Origin: Methylocapsa aurea
GTDB taxonomy: Bacteria; Pseudomonadota; Alphaproteobacteria; Rhizobiales; Beijerinckiaceae
Assembly (NCBI RefSeq): GCF_000746085.1
Contig: NZ_JQKO01000016.1
Location: forward strand, 1 to 64,000
Direction of reading: 5' to 3'
DNA length: 64,000 nucleotides
Below are positions 16,881 to 24,763 of the stretch, one piece after another. Numbering within the stretch: the first letter of the stretch is position 1; each line of letters starts with the position of its first letter. The translations under genes and the position numbers were made by a program. Under the pieces are notes generated by a model. It did no database searches. It had not been told where the DNA came from and worked only from the letters and a program-made list of their open reading frames with translations.

Positions 16881-17190
16881 ACACAGACCCTATTCAAATG
16901 TATCCCGACAGCGTCGATAAACGGAACCAGCGGTCCAAGCTTCGGCTTTTCGGGCTCCTTGGTCCGCACGTAGCCAGGCGGCACCGAATAGCGGCACATC
17001 TTGGCGATCGTCTCTCGGCTCAATCCGAAAACCCGCGCCGCCTCGCGCTGGCTCTTTCCCCCGACGAAAATAAACCGTCGAACCGCTGCGTAAGTCTCCA
17101 CCGCAAACATCCCCGGCCGCCCTTCCGAATCAAAATCCGGAAAGGGTCAGCCCCAAAAGTGGCCGGGTTTTACTCCGCCACGCAGCCGCA
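16772..17190 (-). pseudogene. istA: IS21-family istA remnant with element end
   Basis: The first 70 residues of the frame starting at 17110 match the N-terminus of IstA transposases: an RRFIFVGGKSQREAARVFGL helix-turn-helix, then SRETIAKMCRYSVPPGY, then RTKEPEKPKLGP. After FIDAV near 16905 the frame leaves the family and runs through the repeat cluster to 16772, so the catalytic DDE domain is gone. Upstream (to about 17190) lies the IS end-like sequence with the GTAAAACCCGGCCACTTTT motif. It differs from the IS21 element at the left edge of the window. Confidence 0.7.
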
Positions 17191-17234
17191 AAATGCCGCC
17201 GCTCCGTGGCCTAATATTCCGCCGCCGCGTACAC

Positions 17235-17456
17235 CTACTGCAGCACAGAAACATCGCCCCTTACCGGGAAACTCTTGCTTGCCAATTTGGGAATGCCACC
17301 CTCCAGGTTCGCGACTTGATCGAAGTCCAGGTACATTAAGAAATTCGTCGTTTTCAGGCTTCTCCCGCCGACTTGGCAGACCGTGATAAGTTTGCAATCA
17401 CGCGGCAGGCCGGCGAACCGCGACTCCAGTGGAGCCTGTGTTGAGAGGTAGCCCAA
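17235..17456 (-). pseudogene. Rhodanese-domain fragment
   Basis: The 73 residues contain the active-site loop of a rhodanese sulfurtransferase (TVCQVGGRS, catalytic Cys in CxxGxR) and the following LDFDQVANLEGGI segment. The N-terminal half of the domain (DVRE...HIxGA) is absent, so it is a fragment or a very short single-lobe protein. It lies downstream of the thioredoxin-permease operon, same strand, and could once have belonged to it. Confidence 0.6.
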
Positions 17457-17472
17457 TGCTGAGACATAGGCG

Positions 17473-17706
17473 TCAGGTCAGCCACTGCTCAACTTTTTCG
17501 CGGCTTGGCACACCGCCAGCGTGGACGACCTTGCCGTCGACCACGACGCCAGGCGTCGACATAACCCCGTAGCTCATGATCTCGCGAAGCTCTTCGACCT
17601 TCTGCAAGTTGATTGGAAGGCTCTTCTCTTGAGCAACGCGCTCAATGAGCGCGGTGGTGTTCTTGCAGTTGGCGCAACCCGGCCCCAGTACTTTGATGTC
17701 TATCAT
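17473..17706 (-). CDS. Small thioredoxin-fold redox protein (CANC)
   Basis: A 77-residue thioredoxin-like protein with the redox motif GPGCANCKN at residues 8-16 and the cis-Pro in STPGVVVDG. This is the redox-active disulfide protein 2 family that regularly accompanies ArsR regulators and DUF318 permeases. It lies 16 bp after the permease stop. It likely moves electrons or metal/metalloid thiols for the permease; that link is by context. Confidence 0.85.
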   Translation of the reverse strand: MIDIKVLGPGCANCKNTTALIERVAQEKSLPINLQKVEELREIMSYGVMSTPGVVVDGKVVHAGGVPSREKVEQWLT

Positions 17707-17722
17707 GACGATTTGCCTTTCT

Positions 17723-18787
17723 TCAGGAGAAGATCGCGTTGAACAGGAAGCCCACGGCGAGAATGCCCAGGCTTACCACGCCAACAAAGACGGCGATCAG
17801 CTTCACACTCAGCACCTTGCGCAGGATGATCAACTCAGGCAGGGAGAGCGCGATCACCGACATCATGAAGGCGAGCGCGGTGCCGAGCGCGGCGCCTTTG
17901 CCCAGAAGCGCCTCGACCACGGGGATGATGCCGGCGGCGTTCGAATACATTGGGATGCCGATCAGGACAGCGGCGGGTACCGACCACCAGGCGTCCTTGC
18001 CCATGATGGAGGCCAGCAAGTCAGATGGCGCATAACCGTGGATGAACGCTCCGACGGCGATGCCTGCGATGATCCACACCCAGACCTTGCCGACGATTTC
18101 GCGGATCGCCTCGATGCCGGCCTTGATTCGATCGACCAGGGTCAGCCGGTCGGCCGGCAGGTCGACGGCGCCTGAGCGCACACTGCGGACCCATTCCTCA
18201 AGCCAGCCTTCGAGATGCAGCCGGCCTATGACCCAGCCCGAGACAATCGCCACCGCGAGGCCAAACGCGAGATAGGTAAGCGCGACCTTCCAGCCGAGCA
18301 GGGCGAAAAGCAGCCCCAGCGCTACCTCGTTGACCATCGGCGCGGAGATCAGGAACGAGAATGTCACGCCGAGCGGCACGCCGGCCGAGACGAAACCGAC
18401 GAAGAGCGGCACCGCCGAGCACGAGCAGAATGGAGTGAAAATGCCGAGGCCGGCGGCCGCGACATTGCCCAGTCCTTCGCGCCGGCCGGCGAGCAGGACG
18501 CGCGTCCGCTCGGGCGAGAAGAAGCTGCGCACGAGGCCCATGGCGAACACCACGAGGGTCAGCAGCATCAGCACTTTCGGCGTGTCGTAGACGAAAAACT
18601 TGATAGCCTCCTCGAGGTGGGCGCCGCGCACTAGGGGCAGGAGAGACACGATCCACTCCGCGAAGGGAGCGAGTTGGCCGTAGACGGCGAACCATGCCGC
18701 CGCGGCGACGGCCGTCCCGGCCAGCCAGACCGCCGAAGACGGCTCGCGCGGTTGCTTGCGCAGGATCGATGACGCGTTGGCGCTCAT
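17723..18787 (-). CDS. Permease of the DUF318/YraQ (ArsP-like) family
   Basis: A 354-residue integral membrane protein with about eight hydrophobic segments and the family motif TPFCSCSAVPLFVGF (Cys-Ser-Cys). A second internal repeat has the IPMYSNAAGIIPV segment. ArsP, an exporter of trivalent organoarsenicals, and Cu/Zn-linked exporters belong to this family. With an ArsR regulator upstream (ATGA overlap at 18784) and a thioredoxin downstream, metalloid export is a fair guess. The substrate cannot be decided from sequence. Confidence 0.85.
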   Translation of the reverse strand: MSANASSILRKQPREPSSAVWLAGTAVAAAAWFAVYGQLAPFAEWIVSLLPLVRGAHLEEAIKFFVYDTPKVLMLLTLVVFAMGLVRSFFSPERTRVLLAGRREGLGNVAAAGLGIFTPFCSCSAVPLFVGFVSAGVPLGVTFSFLISAPMVNEVALGLLFALLGWKVALTYLAFGLAVAIVSGWVIGRLHLEGWLEEWVRSVRSGAVDLPADRLTLVDRIKAGIEAIREIVGKVWVWIIAGIAVGAFIHGYAPSDLLASIMGKDAWWSVPAAVLIGIPMYSNAAGIIPVVEALLGKGAALGTALAFMMSVIALSLPELIILRKVLSVKLIAVFVGVVSLGILAVGFLFNAIFS

Positions 18788-19083
18788 GCTGCTTTCCTTG
18801 TCGCGGCGTCGGGCAGACTTGCGAGGACGGCATCGACGATTATGCCGAGGTTATCGGATAGATGCGGATTGCGGCGGTAGCGGACCCATTGTGCGTCGCG
18901 GCGGTCGACGACCAGGCCCGCATGCTTCAGCGCCGCCATGTGCCGAGACATGCGCGACTGCGTGGCGTCCAGTTCCCGCATGAGTTCGCAAAGACAATGC
19001 TCCCGGCCGTCCCATAGCAACCGGATGGCTCCGAGCCGCGTCGGCTCGGCGAGAGCGGAGAGAAGGTGAATCGCGGTTTGCAT
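18784..19083 (-). CDS. ArsR-family metalloregulator
   Basis: A 99-residue winged helix-turn-helix repressor. It has LADPTR-like ALAEPTRLGAIRLL, a metal-binding style Cys pair in EHCLCELMREL, and the recognition helix TQSRMSRHMAALKHAGLV. The ATG at 19083 is chosen because it begins the usual family N-terminus; the upstream open frame is not ArsR-like. The gene is first in the operon with permease and thioredoxin, and an inverted repeat lies just upstream. Confidence 0.9.
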   Translation of the reverse strand: MQTAIHLLSALAEPTRLGAIRLLWDGREHCLCELMRELDATQSRMSRHMAALKHAGLVVDRRDAQWVRYRRNPHLSDNLGIIVDAVLASLPDAATRKAA

Positions 19084-19098
19084 GGCTTTTATATATGG

Positions 19099-19126
19099 TA
19101 ATGCGCATATGCGGTCAAGCGCATTA
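19099..19126. promoter_or_regulatory. ArsR operator
   Basis: TAATGCGC and GCGCATTA form an 8-bp inverted repeat with a 12-bp spacer, ending 16 bp upstream of the arsR start. ArsR proteins bind such A+T-flanked dyads over their own promoter; the A+T-rich stretch at 19085-19100 could be the -10 region. Confidence 0.6.
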
Positions 19127-19659
19127 TGTGAGAAGATCCACCGTCGGCTGTCTTCGGGTGGCGTAAGGCAGCCGACGCGTGGACGGGGCCACTCTGAACG
19201 GCGCTCTCGAAATGAGTCGGCGGATGTTGCTCCGGGAACCGCTCGCTCAGATTGATCGCTGGTTGACCCGTTTCGACAATAGTTCGGCGCTTGCTTTCGT
19301 TGGGAATATCGGTCGACGAGATAGCCGACGCGATCGCGGGCTAGGAGCGTCAACTTAATGGAACAGGCTCAGACCCCGTGTCCTTGACACATAACTCATG
19401 GTGCTGGTTGCCTCATCGAAGAACACCTCCACCTGCGGACGCATAATCTGCCCCCTCTCTCGGGGTGGCCACATAAATGCCGATTTCAGATCAAACCTTG
19501 CGCGGCGAATTCAAGCGCTTTGGCCTCATTCGTGCTTTCGTGCGCCAACGCGCTGAAATGAGTGAGAAACAAGAAATTGCTCAATGGTCCGGCTGGGTCG
19601 CAGCCCTGAAAATCAAATTCCTCAATTAGTCCGTCGAGACGGGTTCCGGCCTCACTCGG
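19127..19659. other. Gene-poor region between arsR and sox genes
   Basis: About 530 bp without a gene that I can support. Short frames occur but lack ribosome sites or family features. Near 19555 a 23-codon in-frame tail (MSEKQEIAQWSGW...) resembles a gene fragment. The region may be old insertion-sequence debris. Confidence 0.3.
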
Positions 19660-19980
19660 TCAGATGACAGTCAAATCAGCTTCGTCGCGGTAGGCGGCGC
19701 CATCGTCGTCGGTCCACACGAATTCGAGCTTGCCTGATTGCCTCGCTCGCACAAAGAACGAGATGTAGGGATCGGCGGATACCGCCGGCTGGAGCTCGGC
19801 GACAAAGACCGATTGCCCAAGATAGATACATTCGAACCGGTTGATGATCTTGCGGGGGATGGGGGCGCCATCCGCCGTCTTCCGGAGGCCGGTTTCCATT
19901 GGATGCGAGATGCGGGTCTTCACCTCGATGATCTGGTCAGCTTTCGCTTCTTTGAGGATTCTGATATGAGAGCGCGCCAT
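19660..19980 (-). CDS. soxZ: SoxZ, sulfur-carrier complex subunit
   Basis: A 106-residue SoxZ. It has the immunoglobulin-like fold segments KTRISHPMETG and FECIYLGQSVFVAELQPAVSADPY, which are near-diagnostic. SoxZ pairs with SoxY to carry sulfur intermediates in periplasmic thiosulfate oxidation. It has no signal peptide, as usual; it is exported with SoxY through Tat. ATG at 19980 follows AAGGAAAAGACT-like context (AGGAAAAGACT) and lies 19 bp after the soxY stop. soxA, B, C, D and X are absent from the window. Confidence 0.9.
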   Translation of the reverse strand: MARSHIRILKEAKADQIIEVKTRISHPMETGLRKTADGAPIPRKIINRFECIYLGQSVFVAELQPAVSADPYISFFVRARQSGKLEFVWTDDDGAAYRDEADLTVI

Positions 19981-19999
19981 AGTCTTTTCCTGCTGATCG

Positions 20000-20479
20000 T
20001 CAAATGCCGCCGCATCCCCCGACGGAAACCTTGACGGCGACCGCCATGCGATAGGCTGAGCCGTCATTCATTTCCGCCACTGCGACAACTGTCTGGTCCT
20101 TGGCGAGACGGATGCGGGTCGATACCTCGGCCTTGCCGTTCTGCGGCCCCAAGGCGAAGGAGCAGACACGCGGCCATGGGTTCTCCTGCGCCAGGATGTG
20201 GATTTTCCTCACGTAGTCGCTGTCGCTCATCGGGCTGTCGACGCTGACGGTGAGCGGCACGACGTCGCCGTCTTCAGCGATGGGCGGCAACCTTAAATTG
20301 ACCCGCCCTTCTTTCACGGGCGCCTTCCCAACGAGCTTGCCGATCGCCTCTTCGAGTTCGACCGGCGTCGCCATGGCCGCAGTGCTGACAAGGGTGAGGC
20401 CGGCCAGGGCGACAGCCGTCGCTCCGCTCGCCGCAAGGAGTTCTCGGCGGCTCCATCCCGACAATGGGGAACTCGACAT
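20000..20479 (-). CDS. soxY: SoxY, sulfur-carrying protein
   Basis: A 159-residue SoxY with a Tat signal (SRRELLAASGATAVALAG) and the C-terminal carrier motif VSVGGCGGI, whose Cys binds sulfur intermediates. The core has RIRLAKDQTVVAVAEMNDGS. It forms the SoxYZ carrier with the next gene. The operon order is cytochrome c, DsrE-like, soxY, soxZ on the minus strand. A lone SoxYZ can serve partial thiosulfate or sulfur handling. Confidence 0.92.
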   Translation of the reverse strand: MSSSPLSGWSRRELLAASGATAVALAGLTLVSTAAMATPVELEEAIGKLVGKAPVKEGRVNLRLPPIAEDGDVVPLTVSVDSPMSDSDYVRKIHILAQENPWPRVCSFALGPQNGKAEVSTRIRLAKDQTVVAVAEMNDGSAYRMAVAVKVSVGGCGGI

Positions 20480-20510
20480 TATCTTGGTCCTTCTCGTGTA
20501 ATTACCCTGA

Positions 20511-21005
20511 TCAAGGGTGGATCACGACCCACCCGCGAAGGTGGCGTTCGACCAGTTCAGGGATCGCCGCGGCCACAACTGAAACGCCGTCGATCACGTC
20601 CGTCGCCGATCGCTTTTCGGCCTCTAGAGTGCTGCCGCAGGCAACGAATTCCACGCCATATTCCATCAAGCTTCGAATCCGGTCTGGCGCCGGCGCACTG
20701 TCCTTATAAAGGGCTCGAACGCCGTCGGCATAGGCAAAAACTGCTACTTTGACATTGTCGAGGCCGTATCGCTTTTGCACATTCACGACGTTGAACAGCA
20801 GGTTGTTCACGGCCCTGTGTGAGGCATCGGAAAGCTGGAGCGCGACCCGCCGCGGTGAGTCGGGGGTGGGTTCTGGAACCACAAGGTCGTCGGCATGACC
20901 TCGTGTCGGAATCGCGGAGAGCGTGCTCGCGGCGATGGTCCCGGAGACCACGGTCCCGAGGACATTCCGCCGGCTGACGCTGCGTTGGTCCAATTCTCCC
21001 GGCAT
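20511..21005 (-). CDS. Tat-exported DsrE-family protein
   Basis: A 164-residue protein with a Tat signal (SVSRRNVLGTVVSG) and a DsrE/F-like domain (VALQLSDASHRAVNNLLFNVVNVQKRYG, spanning about residues 53-80; then VKVAVFAYADGVRAL). The Cys in VEFVACGSTLEA sits where DsrE sulfur carriers have their active Cys. The gene stands 31 bp upstream of soxY and probably assists periplasmic sulfur transfer. ATG at 21005 follows GGAGGCAGCA. Confidence 0.82.
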   Translation of the reverse strand: MPGELDQRSVSRRNVLGTVVSGTIAASTLSAIPTRGHADDLVVPEPTPDSPRRVALQLSDASHRAVNNLLFNVVNVQKRYGLDNVKVAVFAYADGVRALYKDSAPAPDRIRSLMEYGVEFVACGSTLEAEKRSATDVIDGVSVVAAAIPELVERHLRGWVVIHP

Positions 21006-21129
21006 TGCTGCCTCCGTTCCGTGAGCTTGTCCTGTGAGCGCCTGCTACGACGTCGGATCGTCGTTGCCTCGATCTAGGCGGTCGTCGTCGCCCGCACAAA
21101 AGAAGCGGCTTCAAGATCAATCCGTTTGA

Positions 21130-21579
21130 TCAGTGAATCCGGTAACTTGCGTGACAAACATTGCAAGCAACGATCATGTCGCTCAGAGAGGCGTTCAGCT
21201 GTTTCATGGCATCGTAGGAGCGTTCCACATCGACGTTTTTCGCCACGATGGCGAAACGACTGGCCGCACGATGAAAGGCGATTCCCGCGTCCTGCATGGG
21301 CTTTGGCATATACGGAGCCATATGCGATGCGTGATGGCGTTCGAGGGAACTCATCCCCAGCCGTTCCTCCGCCACATTTGCCGCGTCATCGTATTTTTCA
21401 GCAGAGATGTCGGCGAGGATCTCCTCCAACGCCTTCAGGTGGTCGCGCATGTTGGTGAGCATATGTTGCTGCATCATTTCCGGCATTTCGACGAGCTGAC
21501 GGTCATCCTCCGCCCGGCTGCCATTGGCCGTTGCTAGAAGAGCAAAAGCCGCAACTCCAAGGGTAAGCGCATTGCGCAT
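21130..21579 (-). CDS. Periplasmic cytochrome c (c'/c-556-like)
   Basis: About 149 residues with a Sec signal (LTLGVAAFALLATANGSRA) and a single C-terminal haem motif CNVCH, the arrangement of four-helix-bundle cytochromes c' and c-556. The helical body is rich in Met and His (MMQQHMLTNMRDHL). The ATG at 21579 is favoured by GAGGACAGAT; an ATG four codons upstream is possible. It is 124 bp upstream of the DsrE-like gene and may be the electron acceptor of the small sox cluster. Confidence 0.8.
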   Translation of the reverse strand: MRNALTLGVAAFALLATANGSRAEDDRQLVEMPEMMQQHMLTNMRDHLKALEEILADISAEKYDDAANVAEERLGMSSLERHHASHMAPYMPKPMQDAGIAFHRAASRFAIVAKNVDVERSYDAMKQLNASLSDMIVACNVCHASYRIH

Positions 21580-21762
21580 ATCTGTCCTCATTTACTTCAA
21601 CTTTGTGATAGCATTAAATCACTTCACAGTCATATGATCGCGATCATATTTAAGGCCGACCACATACTAAACGATTGGGAGCCGAGCAGCGATGCCGTTC
21701 AGAAACCGCCCTGTGCGAATGGCCGCGCGAGCCACTCGCCTCCGGTTCGCTATGCCGTTACA

Positions 21763-22350
21763 TCATCCCCACATGGCGGGCATGCCCTTCATGAGCTCAT
21801 CGGCGGTCTTCTTTTGCTCATCGCTCAGAACGGAATAAAGCGGCTGCAACGCCGCCTTTATCGCGCGCATGTTTTCGAGGTGCATCGTCATATGCTGTTC
21901 CATCATATTGAGCCGCTCAGGAACCTTGGTGGACATCATGGAGCCGTCATGCTCCTTCATCATCGCGCAATGCTGCGCCGCTTTTTGCCCGCTGGCGCGG
22001 AACGCATCGGCGAAGGCATTCCATTGCGGCGTCTGAGCCTCGGCGATCTTCAGCTCGGCTTTGAGATAGGCGAGCCGGCCGTCGATATGCTCTCCCATGC
22101 GGCACATCATCATCCCTGGGCCCATCATGCCTTCATGGCCCATTCCCTCGTGACCCATCTGCATGCCGCCGCCATGCATCATTCCAGGTCCCATCATGCC
22201 TCCATGGCCCATTCCCTCATGGCCCATCGGCATGTCGCCGCCATGCATGCCTTGCTGCGCGTCGGCCGCGCCAAAGCCACTCGCAACGACCAAAACCGCG
22301 GCGACCGCCGCCATCCGCACCTGGCCGATCAGGATCTTATTCCGTCTCAT
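21763..22350 (-). CDS. Met/His-rich Spy/CpxP-like periplasmic protein
   Basis: A 195-residue exported protein. After a signal peptide (VRMAAVAAVLVVASGFGAADA) comes a Gly/Met/His-rich repeat zone (GHEGMGHGGMMGPGMM-type, about residues 40-85), then a helical LTXXQ-type domain (LKIAEAQTPQWNAFADAFR). Such proteins are envelope chaperones or copper-binding factors. The ATG at 22350 is favoured by GTGGAG seven bases upstream; open frame extends to 22461. It sits with a transporter-like pseudogene and a DUF2946-like gene, which suggests copper or other metal handling. Confidence 0.75.
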   Translation of the reverse strand: MRRNKILIGQVRMAAVAAVLVVASGFGAADAQQGMHGGDMPMGHEGMGHGGMMGPGMMHGGGMQMGHEGMGHEGMMGPGMMMCRMGEHIDGRLAYLKAELKIAEAQTPQWNAFADAFRASGQKAAQHCAMMKEHDGSMMSTKVPERLNMMEQHMTMHLENMRAIKAALQPLYSVLSDEQKKTADELMKGMPAMWG

Positions 22351-22665
22351 TGCAATCTCCACAGATTTCATGCCCAATGATGATAGGAAGTCGAATGTTG
22401 CTGACAAAGGCTCGCCGATTTTGAGCGTCGTTTTCAATCTCGATCGAGTAGTAGACGACAAGAATTGTCAGGCCCACCCTATCCGCCTCCATTCGATTAA
22501 GTGAGGAACAATTGAGTCCATATCTCGAATGCGGCCAGAACGAATTGACACACGTCAAGGCGACAACATCAGCCACGGTGGGAATTATGTGCTGGCGCTG
22601 CATTCTAAAGCTCATGGGCGATCAATGCTCGCGGGCGCACAACGCCCTCTCACCCGCAGCCTCTA
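22351..22665. other. Spacer between metal-handling genes
   Basis: No supported gene is visible in these 315 bp. The only frames are short and lack ribosome sites. The promoter of the Met-rich gene should lie in the left part. Confidence 0.3.
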
Positions 22666-23897
22666 TCAAAAGCGGATGCCGAGCGCGACGTTGACCTGCC
22701 ACGCTTTGGCCATCTGCGGCCCGTTCAGAGTCTGGTAGACTGGGGCGCCGGCCTCGACCGCGAACCGCACCGGGGTAACCCCGAAGGCGCGGACTTTGTA
22801 TTCGAGGCCGCCGAACAATTCGATGCGCTGACCGCCGTAGTAGCTGTGGTTGGCGGCCTGCATTGGGCCGGAAATCAGGTAATCATAGCCATAAATGCGC
22901 CTCCACTCGCTCGCCGCCGCGCGCGCCGTCAGATTCAGCCCGTCGATCATCTGGTAGGCCGCCCATCCCGTCACTTCGTTGGAAGGCCCCCAGCAGTAGC
23001 CTTCGCTGTTGACGCCAAGGGCAGCCCGGCCTCTATAGATGAGGCCCCAGGACCAAGGCCCGAGTTTGCCCGTATAGGTGACGCCGTAGAGTGCGTCGTA
23101 GGTACCTGTACCCAGCTGCATGCCGTAATTGGCTCGCATCGTCATCGACTTGCCCATGGGGTTCAGCATGGTCGCTTTTTCCGTGATGCTCCCCGACGGC
23201 ACACTGACGCCGAGGTTCAGATGCACGTGGTTAATCTCATCCTGGTAGAGCCGGACCAGCCCCAGGAACGAGGTATCGCCCCAACCTTCGGTCGAGGACG
23301 AACTGTTGCCAAGAGGCCTCGCGCCCTTCATTCCGGCGAATGTCGTCATGGTCATGCTCTTGCGAATACAGTTGCCCATGACCATGACGTTGACCGTGTC
23401 GGTGAGGCCGAACATCGCGTGAAACATGTTCATCTGGGCGCTCATCGAAGACGGCACGATGCGCAGCGTCGGCGGCTTCATCGACGAGGCGCCGAAGGGG
23501 ACATAGGGACTCTGGGTGGCGATGTACTGCTGCGACACCGTCGACTATCCGATGTAGTTCTTGCTCATGCCCATAAACATCGGCGAGTAGAACAGCATCA
23601 CCGAGTTTGCCTGCAGCATGTGCCCCCGAACACCCCCGCTGGCACAGCCGCATGGGTACCAACGTTCATATTGTGGGCGTCCCCGCTCATATCGTTCATG
23701 CGCGACATGCCATGGCCGGAAACCGACATCAAACCGTCGGCGACGTCGGACATGGCATTGGCTGAGGCAGGAATGACAGCCTCGGCTGGAGGCAGTTCGG
23801 CGGCGGCCGCATGATGGTCGGCCGAGATCAAAGTGGTCAGAACGGCCGCGGCGGCGCAGGCGCACCTACGGCGAGGCATCGTGAGTGCCGGTTTCAT
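22666..23897 (-). pseudogene. Outer-membrane transporter-like protein, frameshift plus nonsense
   Basis: Three pieces join into one protein of about 410 residues: signal peptide and Met/His-rich linker from 23897 (MSGDAHNMNVGTH, VPAGVFGGT), a middle piece (MLQANSVMLFYSPMFMGMSKNYIG), and a beta-rich body (22666-23538, LNLGVSVPSGSITEKA, YGVTYTGKLGPWSWGLIYRG) ending in GIRF, an outer-membrane style C-terminus. A one-base loss near 23632 (ACATG where ACCATG is expected) shifts the frame, and an in-frame TAG follows NYIG near 23548. The family is the MetA-pathway/transporter-like beta-barrels common in copper clusters. Both lesions would need error or recoding for function. Confidence 0.7.
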
Positions 23898-24029
23898 TGA
23901 AGCGCTCGTTTCGAAAGAGGAAGGTTGGCGGGCGGTCGGCCACCTGCGCGCTAAGGGGTCTCCCTAGCATTTGAGTGGGAGCCCCACGGCGTCGTAAGGT
24001 CGTCACGCCCTCGACTCTTGAGGCTTCGC

Positions 24030-24365
24030 TCAGAGTGTTTGCGGAAGGCCGCGCGCGGCGCAATGACACGTCTCCGGCGGGCGCGGTGCGATCGCAGGCG
24101 TTAGGGCCCAGACGAAGAGGGAAGCTGTGGGCGCCGGAAAAACCGCAACACCGGTCGCCACCGCGACATAGCCGCAGCCATCGGCGGCCCAAGCCAGAAT
24201 ACAGCAAAGATTGTGGCGGCGATGCCGTTCGTCGCCCGGCGTTTGCGGGCCCCATCCGTCTTGCGCGCAGCTTATGCCGGCAAGGGACTCGAAGCTTGCG
24301 ACCGGGATGGCTGCGGCAACGAAAGCTTGCAGCAACAGCGCATAGAGCGCGATCACGCTGATCAC
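24030..24365 (-). CDS. DUF2946-like small exported protein
   Basis: A 111-residue protein with an N-terminal hydrophobic segment (VIALYALLLQAFVAAA) and several Cys (GISCAQDG, NLCCILAWAADGCG) ending in a RPPETCHCAARG-type tail, the pattern of DUF2946 proteins found beside copper and TonB genes. The start is uncertain: GTG at 24365 is the first credible codon after an in-frame stop. Its place beside a Met-rich protein and transporter-like gene fits metal handling. Confidence 0.5.
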   Translation of the reverse strand: MISVIALYALLLQAFVAAAIPVASFESLAGISCAQDGWGPQTPGDERHRRHNLCCILAWAADGCGYVAVATGVAVFPAPTASLFVWALTPAIAPRPPETCHCAARGLPQTL

Positions 24366-24526
24366 TACGCTCTTTACAATCGATCGTTGTCGAAACGCTC
24401 CAATTTGAAATTCTTAACACGCGGCATGGCCGCGGCATCGCTCCTGGCGAAGCTTGTTCATTTCTCCGATGAACTCCTAGCTTTTCCGCCAACAAAAACC
24501 GCCCCCAAAACATGGCCAGCCCGCGA

Positions 24527-24763
24527 TCACCCGCCAGGCGGCGGCCGATCGATCCACTGATAAACGTCCCGCCGTTCGCTACAAGGTCCGCCGCAGCCCG
24601 CTTGGCATTGCCCCGCGATATCGAGGCGCGAGACCTTGCCCTTTCGCACCCAATGATCGAGCGCCGCCCGCGCCACCTCCGGCGGAATATCGAAATGCAT
24701 GGCGACTTCGCGGATAAATACCCGCTTGTGCGTTGCCAGGTACTCTTTGATCTCGGTCAGCAT
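24527..24763 (-). CDS. feoC: FeoC-like iron-sulfur winged-helix regulator
   Basis: A 78-residue winged helix-turn-helix protein (MLTEIKEYLATHKRVFIREVAMHF, split across residues 1-24; PEVARAALDHWVRKGKV) followed by a Cys cluster CQAGCGGPC, as in FeoC, thought to bind an Fe-S cluster and protect FeoB. Its ATG overlaps the feoB stop (TAATG at 24761), so it is translated with it. Confidence 0.85.
   Translation of the reverse strand: MLTEIKEYLATHKRVFIREVAMHFDIPPEVARAALDHWVRKGKVSRLDIAGQCQAGCGGPCSERRDVYQWIDRPPPGG

Noticed and set aside
22163-22245. CRISPR-like periodic repeats near 22.1-22.2 kb
   Set aside because: The repetition comes from Gly/Met/His codons of the Spy-like protein, without spacers.
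22846-23814. 322-codon plus-strand frame opposite the broken transporter gene
   Set aside because: The minus strand has signal peptide, Met-rich linker and beta-barrel pattern; the plus frame is His/Arg-rich noise.
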